This document shows, one piece after another, positions 57,714-64,000 of a DNA stretch of 64,000 nucleotides. The stretch's first letter is position 1. Every line of letters starts with the position of its first letter. The position numbers and the translations under genes were made by a program. The DNA is taken from positions 1-64,000 of the forward strand of contig NZ_FOXL01000005.1 of the NCBI RefSeq assembly GCF_900115705.1. Reading direction: 5' to 3'. The stretch is from Frateuria terrea (GTDB lineage: Bacteria > Pseudomonadota > Gammaproteobacteria > Xanthomonadales > Rhodanobacteraceae). The notes beneath the pieces are model-generated. The model saw nothing but the letters and a program-made list of their open reading frames with translations. It had not been told where the DNA came from and searched no databases.

Positions 57714-58310
57714 TCAGGTAACGGTGGCCGCCCGGACGGCCGAAAGCACAGATTGCGCCGGTGCGGGTGAACCGCCAGGAAGCACCGGCAAGGTGATCGG
57801 CGGCAGCTTGGGCAACTGCGCTGGCGGATGCAGGTAGCGGCGCACGCTCCCGGGCACCCGGTCGCCCAGCCAGCCGGCCGCGCCGGTGAATTGCGGCAGC
57901 AGCAGCGAGTGCTGCCAACCGGCCTCGCGGGTGAGCGCAGTGAAGCTGGCCAGGAACACCACCAGCGTCACCAGCAGCACCCCGCGGGCGAAACCGAACA
58001 GCATGCCCAGCAGCCGGTCCAGTCCGCCCAGTCCCGTGCTCCACAGCAAGCGCCGCGCAATGAAGCGCAACAGTGCGCCGACGATCAGCACGGCCACGAA
58101 ACACAGCCCGTAGCCGACCAGGATGCGCGCTTGCGGCAATGAGATGATGTGTTCGAAGCGCGCCGCCACCAGCGGGCCGAACGTCCATGCCACCCAGAAC
58201 GCCGCGATCCACGCGGCCAGTGAAAGCACTTCGGAGACGAGCCCGCGCCACAGGCCGACCAGGATGGACAGGGCCAGCACGCCAAGGATGGTGTAGTCGA
58301 TCCAGTTCAT
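57714..58310 (-). CDS. cvpA: CvpA family membrane protein
   Basis: This 198-residue protein has four predicted helices at the N-terminal two thirds, starting [20 protein letters not shown]. Typical CvpA features are [21 protein letters not shown] and [20 protein letters not shown]. CvpA is needed for colicin V production and envelope robustness in E. coli; the mechanism is unclear. A Pro-rich hydrophilic tail follows. ATG start at 58310. Confidence 0.93.
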   Translation of the reverse strand: MNWIDYTILGVLALSILVGLWRGLVSEVLSLAAWIAAFWVAWTFGPLVAARFEHIISLPQARILVGYGLCFVAVLIVGALLRFIARRLLWSTGLGGLDRLLGMLFGFARGVLLVTLVVFLASFTALTREAGWQHSLLLPQFTGAAGWLGDRVPGSVRRYLHPPAQLPKLPPITLPVLPGGSPAPAQSVLSAVRAATVT

Positions 58311-58331
58311 CCCGCCCCCGTGAATCGTGCC

Positions 58332-59294
58332 TTACGGCACGCCCACCACGTTGCCGGCCAGGCCAAGCTTGGCCTTGATCTGGTCGCGTACGCGCTCGGC
58401 GTCGGCGCGCTGGACCTGCGGACCAGCGCGGACGCGCCACAGGGTCCGGCCGCCGCTCTTCACCGAATCGGTAAAACCATCGAAACCAGCTGCACGCAAT
58501 TTGTCGCGCAGCGCATTGGCATCGGCCTGGCTGCCCATCGCCGCCACCTGCACCGCGTAGCCGCCGGCGCGCGATGGAGACGCGGCCGGCGCAGCCGCGA
58601 CATCACCATGTTGGTCACTGGCGCGACTTTCAAGGTGCGCGGGCGCACCGGGAATGCTCTGGGTGATCCTCAGCCGTGCGGCCTCGGCGGCCGTGCGCGT
58701 GCCGAACGGTCCGGCAGTGACCAGGGTGAGCGTCTTGGCGCCCTGGCTGATCGGCTCGCCGGCGACCGGGTAGCCCAGCGCGCGCACCTTCTGCATCAGC
58801 CGCTGTGCGCCGGCGCTGGAGTAGGCGCTGAGGTTGAGCGTGTAGTCGCCACGCGCCGCGGTGCCGGCGGTATCGGCGCTACCGGCGGGCGCGCTGGTCG
58901 CCTGGGGTTGCTCGGCGGGCTTGTCCGCGGTCGGTGCAGGCTTGGCTGGCGTCGCCGGCTGCGGCGCCTGCGCTGGCGGCGCGGCGTTCGGATCCATCTC
59001 CACGTCGTGTGGGCGCCGCGAGGCGATGTCGACAGTCGCCAGGCGATCCGACGGCGCCGCGGCAGTCGACTGGCTGCGCGCGGGAATCACCGGTGCGGAG
59101 GTGCCACTACTGGCCGGCGCGTCCGGGTTGAGGCTCATCGTGCGCGTCTGCAGGTCGCGATCGGGCGCGGGCGGAATCGCCAGGCTTACCGCCTGGTCGC
59201 TGGTGGTGGTGGGCGGCGTGCTGGAGAAGAACATCGGCACGAACAGCACCGCCAACGCAATCAGGACGAAGGCACCCAGCAGGCGTGTTTTCAA
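58332..59294 (-). CDS. SPOR domain protein (DedD-like) with two SPOR-like repeats
   Basis: From a TTG at 59294, preceded by GGAG at 8 nt, the protein has 320 residues; an ATG at 59321 would add nine. A membrane anchor lies at residues 4-23 (LLGAFVLIALAVLFVPMF), followed by a Pro/Ala-rich periplasmic spacer to about 150. A SPOR-like unit follows at 151-213 (YTLNLSAYSSAGAQRLMQ) and a clear SPOR domain at 246-311 (YAVQVAAMGSQADANALRDK). SPOR domains bind denuded septal glycan, so a role in division is likely. Stands between folC and cvpA like dedD. Confidence 0.9.
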   Translation of the reverse strand: MKTRLLGAFVLIALAVLFVPMFFSSTPPTTTSDQAVSLAIPPAPDRDLQTRTMSLNPDAPASSGTSAPVIPARSQSTAAAPSDRLATVDIASRRPHDVEMDPNAAPPAQAPQPATPAKPAPTADKPAEQPQATSAPAGSADTAGTAARGDYTLNLSAYSSAGAQRLMQKVRALGYPVAGEPISQGAKTLTLVTAGPFGTRTAAEAARLRITQSIPGAPAHLESRASDQHGDVAAAPAASPSRAGGYAVQVAAMGSQADANALRDKLRAAGFDGFTDSVKSGGRTLWRVRAGPQVQRADAERVRDQIKAKLGLAGNVVGVP

Positions 59295-59365
59295 GACTGA
59301 AGCTCCAAGGCGGCACGGCATGCAACAGCGGGATTATACCTGCCCGCGGCGCAGCCACGGTCCGC

Positions 59366-60658
59366 TCAGGCAGCCGGTTCAGCCAGCACCGCACTGGCGA
59401 CGAAGAACGAGCCGAAGGCCAGGATGCATTCGCCCGGCCGCGCGTGTGCCCGCGCGGCGTCCAGCGCGGTCGGCACGTCGGCGTATGCGTCGAACACCGC
59501 TTGCGGCAGCGTCTGCCGCAAGACCCCGGAAAGCGCGGCGACCGGCATGCCGCGCGAGGAGGCCCGGTCGAGCCCGGCCAGGTGCCAGTGATCGATCCGC
59601 GCGCCGAGCGCAGCGATCACGCCAGCGACATCCTTGTCCGCCAGCGCGCCGTACACTGCGTGCACCCGTACGAAGCGGCGCAGGTCGAGCCACTCGGCCA
59701 GCGCCCGCGCGGCCTGCGGGTTGTGGCCGACGTCGACCACCCATGCCGGGTCGCCGCCCAGCGATTGCAGCCGCGCCGGTATCCGTACGGCCATCAGGCC
59801 GTCGGCCGCCGCCTGGCCGAGGGCGATTGGCGCCGCCAGTCGGCCGTCGACGTCGAGCGCGTGCAGCGCGGCGATCGCGGCGGCGGCATTGGCGTATTGC
59901 ACCGGTGCGGCCAGCGCCGGATCGGGCAACTCGAAGGCCGTGCCGTCGCGATGCTGCCAGCGCCAACCCTGCGCGCGCCGTTCCGCCCGAAAGTCGTGCC
60001 CGGCGCGCTGCACACGCGCGCCGCCGGCCGCCAACGTATCGAGCAGTCCGGCGGGCGGATCCAGTTCGCCGATGATCGCAGGCCGGTCGCTGCGCGCGAT
60101 GCCGGCTTTTTCGCGGCCGATGCTGTCGCGGTCGTTGCCGAGCCAGTCCATGTGGTCCATGTCGATGGTGGTGATCACCACGGCGTCGGCATCGACGATG
60201 TTCACCGCATCCAGCCGGCCGCCGAGGCCCACTTCCAGTACGGCTACGTCCAGGTCGGAGCGGGCGAAAAGATCGAGTGCGGCGAGCGTGCCATATTCGA
60301 AATAGGTCAACGCGATGGCGTCCGCGCCGCCGGTGCGCGCTGCCTCGATGCGCTCGAAGGACGCGACCAGTTGCTCGTCGCTGACGTCGCGGCCATGGAT
60401 GCGCACGCGTTCGTTGTAATGCAGCAGGTGCGGGGAGGTGTAACAGCCGACGCGGCGTCCGGCCGCGTGCAACATGGCCTCCAGCAGTGCCACGGTGGAG
60501 CCCTTGCCGTTGGTGCCGCCGACCGTGATCACTCGTCGCCCCGGTGGTTGCGCGCCCATCCGGCGCCATACCTCGCGCACGCGTTCGAGGCCCAACTCGA
60601 TGCTGCGCGGGTGAACACGTTCCTGGTAGGCCAGCCATTCGGCGAGCGTGCGGGGCAT
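59366..60658 (-). CDS. folC: Bifunctional folylpolyglutamate/dihydrofolate synthase
   Basis: The 430-residue Mur-ligase-like enzyme adds glutamate to dihydropteroate and to folates. The P-loop is VGGTNGKGSTVALLEAML near residue 47, followed by YTSPHLLHYNERV and the conserved EVGLGGRLDAVNIVDAD. The C-terminal domain has VVDVGHNPQAARALA. ATG start at 60658. The usual upstream partner accD is missing; a 416-bp spacer and a copper ATPase gene are found instead. Confidence 0.96.
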   Translation of the reverse strand: MPRTLAEWLAYQERVHPRSIELGLERVREVWRRMGAQPPGRRVITVGGTNGKGSTVALLEAMLHAAGRRVGCYTSPHLLHYNERVRIHGRDVSDEQLVASFERIEAARTGGADAIALTYFEYGTLAALDLFARSDLDVAVLEVGLGGRLDAVNIVDADAVVITTIDMDHMDWLGNDRDSIGREKAGIARSDRPAIIGELDPPAGLLDTLAAGGARVQRAGHDFRAERRAQGWRWQHRDGTAFELPDPALAAPVQYANAAAAIAALHALDVDGRLAAPIALGQAAADGLMAVRIPARLQSLGGDPAWVVDVGHNPQAARALAEWLDLRRFVRVHAVYGALADKDVAGVIAALGARIDHWHLAGLDRASSRGMPVAALSGVLRQTLPQAVFDAYADVPTALDAARAHARPGECILAFGSFFVASAVLAEPAA

Positions 60659-61074
60659 GAGAGGGTCTCTTGGGCGGGGCGGCGCGCAGCTTACGGCATC
60701 GAGGACGCGCGGCGCTTTGCTGCTTTTTGGGCTTTTGGTCTTTTTTTGCGTTCTTGCGTGGGCTCTCCGCGACTTCGCTCGCCTGCCGCGGGCTTCTCAT
60801 CGCCTGTCGGCGTTCGGGTCACTTTTCCTTGCTGGCCCAAAGAAAAGTAACCAAAAAGAAATGGCCTGGTTCAGCCCGGTGGGGGACAAGAGCTAGGTGT
60901 CACTTCGCCTTGCCGGGCGGGTCCCTCGCTCTTAGATGAGCTGCAGCCGCTTTGCTACGGGCGCTCGGGGGCTGGAGCAAGGGAAGGTTGTTCGCCGTGC
61001 GGGTTCCGCTGGCTGCGTGAGTTGTCGCGGATGAATCGGCAGAGCGACAGGCAGCGAAGGCGAGTCCCGCCCCC
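60659..61074. other. 416-bp spacer between folC and the copper ATPase gene, with a repeated hairpin element
   Basis: No gene is supported here. Short open frames exist but code for low-complexity shadows. The middle carries an imperfect inverted repeat at 60821-60848 (ACTTTTC...GAAAAGT) followed by the A-rich aaccaaaaagaaa. This resembles a sequence common in spacers of Xanthomonadales genomes. The T-rich stretch 60715-60750 and this hairpin stand out by their lower GC content from the rest. It should contain the folC promoter, which I could not place. Confidence 0.6.
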
Positions 61075-63630
61075 TTACCCCAACCTTTTCCCCGGAGCAG
61101 AGGGGTGGCCAAGAGGCATGCGGCGCAACCGCAGCGCGTTGGATACCACCGACACCGACGACAGGCTCATCGCCAGCGCGGCGACCATCGGCGACAGCAC
61201 CACGCCAAGCAACGGATAAAGCACCCCTGCCGCCAACGGCACCCCCACCGCGTTGTAGAGAAACGCAAAGAACAGGTTCTGGCGGATGTTCCGCACCGTC
61301 GCCTGGGACAACCCGCGCGCCCTCGCGATCGCCGAAAGCTCGCCCTTGACCAAGGTGACCTGTGCGCTCTCCATCGCCACGTCGGTGCCACTGCCCATGG
61401 CGATGCCGACATCCGCCGCCGCCAAGGCAGGCGCATCGTTGATGCCATCGCCCGCCATCGCCACACGGCGTCCCTCGCGCTTGAGCCGCTCGACCACCGC
61501 AGCCTTGTCCGCCGGCGAGACGTCCGCATGCACCTCTTCGATGCGCAACTGCCGCGCCACCGCCTGCGCCGTGGTGGCGTTGTCGCCCGTGAGCATGACG
61601 ATGCGCAGGCCCTCGCGCCGCAGCGTATCGAGCGCGGCGGGCGTGCCCGGCTTGATGCGGTCGGCCACGGCGATCAGGCCGGCCAGCGTGCCGTCCACGG
61701 CCACGAACATCACGGTCGCCCCGTCACCGCGCAGGCGTTCGGCCTGCTGCGCTGCGGTGTCGCCCAGCGGCATGCCGAGCTCCTCGAGCAGGCGGGCGTT
61801 GCCCAGCGCCGCCTCGCTGCCGTCGACCTGCCCACGCACGCCGCGCCCCGCATACGAGCGGAAGCCGGTCGCCGGCAGAACCGCCACGCCCTCGTCCGAC
61901 GCTCCGCTGACGATCGCGCGCGCCAGCGGATGCTCGCTCGCTTGCTCCAGCGCGGCCGCCAGGGCAAGCAACCGTTCGCGTGGCAGATCGCCCAGGGCCA
62001 CCACCTCGCGCAGCGCGGGACGCCCCTCGGTGAGCGTGCCGGTCTTGTCCAGCACCAGCGTATCGACCCTGTGCAATGCCTCGATCGCGGCCGCGTCGCG
62101 GAACAGCACGCCGGCCTGCGCGCCACGGCCGCTGGCGACCATGATCGAGATCGGCGTGGCCAGTCCCAACGCACACGGGCAGGCAATGATCAGCACCGAC
62201 ACCGCGGCGATCAGCGCATGCGCCAGCCGCGGCTGCGGTCCGAGCATGGCCCAGGCGGCGAACGCCAGCACCGCCACCGCGACCACCGCCGGCACGAACC
62301 ACGCGGCCACGCGGTCGGCTAGCCGCTGCAAGGGCGCACGACTGCGCTGGGCCTGCGCGACCAGTGCGACGATCTGCGCCAGCAGCGTTTCGCCGCCAAC
62401 TTTTTCCGCGCGCAGCACCAGCGTGCCGTCCTGGTTGACCGTTCCGGCGGTGAGGCGGTCGCCGACCGTCTTGGCGACCGGCATCGGTTCGCCGGTGAGC
62501 ATCGCTTCGTCGACATGGCTCTGGCCATCGGTAGCCACACCATCGACCGGCACCTTTTCGCCCGGACGCACGCGCAGCAGATCGCCCATGCGCACCGCCG
62601 CCAGTGGCACCTCGTGCTCTTGTCCGTGCTCGATGCGATGCGCGGTCTTCGGCGCCAGCCCGAGCAGTGCCTTGAGCGCCTCGCCCGTGCGACGGCGCGC
62701 GCGCAGTTCGAGCCAGTCGCCGAGCGTGACCAGCGTGACGATCACCGCCGCCGATTCGAAGTACACGCCCACGCGGCCGTGCGAGCGGAGGCTGGCCGGG
62801 AACAGACCTGGCGCGAGCAGCGCGACCACGCTGTAGAGCAAGGCCACGCCGGTGCCCAGCGCGATCAGCGTGTACATGTTCGGCGACCAGGGCGCGAGCG
62901 AACGCCAGCCGCGCCGGAAGAACGGCGCGCCACCCCAGAGCACCACCACGCTGGCCAGCAGCGCCTCGATCCAGCCGAGCGCGCCGGCCCAGCGCATCGG
63001 CCAGGGACGGCCCGTCAGGTGGGGCCCCATTGCCAGCACCAGTATGGGCAGGGTCAGCGCGACCAACCAGCCGAAGCGGCGCGCCAGGGCCCGCACCTCA
63101 GCGTCGCCGTCGGCGGCGGCGCTGGGCGCGAGCGGCTCCAGCGCCATGCCGCACTTGGGGCAATCGCCCGGCCCCACCTGGCGCACTTCCGGGTGCATGG
63201 GACAGGTGTAGATGGCTTCGGGGCTTGCCGCCGGCGCGTCACGTTCGCCCAGGAAATCCTCGGGCGCCACGACGAAGCGCTCGCGACAGCGGGCGCTGCA
63301 GAAGTACCAGGTGCGTCCCGCATGCTCCGCGCGATGGCGGGCTGCATGCGGATCGACATCCATGCCGCAGACCGGATCCCTGGCGGTGTGGGCGCCCACG
63401 CTGGCCAGAGGTGCGGCGTGGCCGTGACAGCAACTGCTGGGGCCCGGGGCCGATGGGGCTTCCAGGTAATCCCGCGGCGAGGCGAGGAACCGCTCGCGGC
63501 AGCGAGCACCGCAGAAATGGTAGGTCCGTTGCGCATGCTCGGCGTGGTATGGCGTACGGGCCGGGTCGACCGCCATGCCACAGACCGGATCCCGTTCGCC
63601 CGTCGCCGTGGACGCATGGCAGCCGCTCAC
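61075..63630 (-). CDS. Copper-translocating P1B-type ATPase with two N-terminal YHS domains
   Basis: From a GTG at 63630 that overlaps the regulator stop (GTGA) the pump has 851 residues; a GTG at 63669 would add 13. Two YHS metal-binding domains (about 13-56 and 84-127, each RDPVCGM then FC-ARCRERF) and a CPMHP/CPKCGM heavy-metal motif (141-167) replace the usual HMA domains. Core motifs: CPC in [13 protein letters not shown], phosphorylation site [15 protein letters not shown] and [10 protein letters not shown]. The YN of [12 protein letters not shown] and MSLSS in the last helix point to Cu(I) export. Confidence 0.93.
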   Translation of the reverse strand: MSGCHASTATGERDPVCGMAVDPARTPYHAEHAQRTYHFCGARCRERFLASPRDYLEAPSAPGPSSCCHGHAAPLASVGAHTARDPVCGMDVDPHAARHRAEHAGRTWYFCSARCRERFVVAPEDFLGERDAPAASPEAIYTCPMHPEVRQVGPGDCPKCGMALEPLAPSAAADGDAEVRALARRFGWLVALTLPILVLAMGPHLTGRPWPMRWAGALGWIEALLASVVVLWGGAPFFRRGWRSLAPWSPNMYTLIALGTGVALLYSVVALLAPGLFPASLRSHGRVGVYFESAAVIVTLVTLGDWLELRARRRTGEALKALLGLAPKTAHRIEHGQEHEVPLAAVRMGDLLRVRPGEKVPVDGVATDGQSHVDEAMLTGEPMPVAKTVGDRLTAGTVNQDGTLVLRAEKVGGETLLAQIVALVAQAQRSRAPLQRLADRVAAWFVPAVVAVAVLAFAAWAMLGPQPRLAHALIAAVSVLIIACPCALGLATPISIMVASGRGAQAGVLFRDAAAIEALHRVDTLVLDKTGTLTEGRPALREVVALGDLPRERLLALAAALEQASEHPLARAIVSGASDEGVAVLPATGFRSYAGRGVRGQVDGSEAALGNARLLEELGMPLGDTAAQQAERLRGDGATVMFVAVDGTLAGLIAVADRIKPGTPAALDTLRREGLRIVMLTGDNATTAQAVARQLRIEEVHADVSPADKAAVVERLKREGRRVAMAGDGINDAPALAAADVGIAMGSGTDVAMESAQVTLVKGELSAIARARGLSQATVRNIRQNLFFAFLYNAVGVPLAAGVLYPLLGVVLSPMVAALAMSLSSVSVVSNALRLRRMPLGHPSAPGKRLG

Positions 63631-64000
63631 GGGCGTCCCTCCCCGCTCAGCGCGCGCAGGATCGGACACTGCTCGGGCGCACCATGGCCGGGGCAGGCCT
63701 CGACCAGTTCGGCCAGCCCGGCACGGACGCGTTCCAGTTCGGCGATGCGCGCCTCGATATCGGCCAGTCGCCGCTGCGCGCGCTGCCTTACCGCCTTGAC
63801 GCCACGCTGCCGGTCGGCAGAGAGCGCGAGCAGCTCGCGGATTTCTTCCAGTGTGAAACCGAGGTTCTTTGCGCGCCGGATAAAACGTAGCTGCGCCACC
63901 GTACCCTCGCCATAGCTCCGATAGCCGGAGGGACGTCTCGTCGGTTCGGGCAGCAGGCCTTCGCGCTCGTAGTAGCGGATCGTGTCGATGGCCACGCCGG
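63627..64000 (-). CDS. MerR family heavy-metal-responsive regulator (N-terminus outside the window)
   Basis: About 124 residues are visible; the frame is open through the window edge, and [19 protein letters not shown] is the middle of the MerR winged helix, so the first dozen residues are missing. The recognition part ends with [18 protein letters not shown], a long dimerisation helix follows, and the metal loop has [14 protein letters not shown] with two Cys separated by eight residues. The positions of Ser77 of CueR or Cys79 of ZntR appear to hold Val or Gly. It is coupled to the ATPase gene and most likely controls it. Confidence 0.88.
   Translation of the reverse strand, partial: GVAIDTIRYYEREGLLPEPTRRPSGYRSYGEGTVAQLRFIRRAKNLGFTLEEIRELLALSADRQRGVKAVRQRAQRRLADIEARIAELERVRAGLAELVEACPGHGAPEQCPILRALSGEGRP

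Noticed and set aside
60648-60896. 82-codon open frame in the folC-ATPase spacer
   Set aside because: It runs through the repeated hairpin element and overlaps the folC start on the other strand; hydrophobic and Arg-rich runs reflect base composition.

Overview
The window reads as a chromosomal segment of a GC-rich gammaproteobacterium of the Xanthomonadales (Lysobacterales), most likely close to Rhodanobacteraceae such as Dyella, Rhodanobacter or Luteibacter. This is an inference from gene order (initiator tRNA-rimP-nusA-infB-rbfA-truB-rpsO-pnp beside a 14-gene nuo operon; fab cluster running through pabB, pabC, mltG, tmk, holB to pilZ), from a KDO kinase (KdkA), and from REP-like repeats typical of the order. 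Most genes lie on the minus strand, so the operons below are described in their own reading direction. Nearly everything is core chromosome; no prophage, CRISPR array or secretion cluster was seen.

Layout by position: 1-331 is the end of an ISL3-type transposase sharing a terminator with pnp. 386-9821 is the translation/transcription operon, read from the initiator tRNA (own promoter and terminator), through a second terminator-like hairpin in the rimP leader, to rimP, nusA, infB, rbfA, truB, rpsO and pnp. 9904-24650 is the complete NADH:quinone oxidoreductase operon nuoA-N, with a histidine-rich insertion in NuoL. 24925-36803 is one long block: yceD, rpmF, fabH, fabD, fabG, acpP, fabF, pabB, pabC, mltG, tmk, holB, a PIG-L deacetylase and pilZ, linking ribosome assembly, fatty acid and folate precursor synthesis, the cell wall, replication and type IV pili.

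36914-44145 holds a small membrane-anchored unknown with a Maf nucleotide pyrophosphatase, a GT39-type membrane glycosyltransferase, and a MoxR-DUF58-transglutaminase operon followed by an Slp-type lipoprotein. 44232-48042 holds hinT, a decayed acetyltransferase gene, recR, ybaB, dnaX, the 4.5S RNA and tRNA-Ser. 48167-54587 has a metallo-hydrolase, KdkA and a heptosyltransferase (LPS core), a DUF6165 protein, an unusual histidine/phenylalanine ammonia-lyase relative and hisS. 54748-60658 has tRNA-Pro with its own promoter and terminator, a DUF455 ferritin-like protein, a VOC protein, then folC, a SPOR protein, cvpA and purF. The window ends with a repeat-bearing spacer, a copper-type P1B ATPase with two YHS domains, and a MerR regulator cut by the window edge.

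I found no wholly new system. The observations most worth following are regulatory hairpins in the rpsO and rimP leaders, the off-pathway ammonia-lyase, the NuoL histidine loop, the PabB active-site change, the dying GNAT gene coupled to recR, and the overlapping divergent starts between moxR and the glycosyltransferase. All identities rest on reading sequence motifs and gene order by eye; no database search was run.
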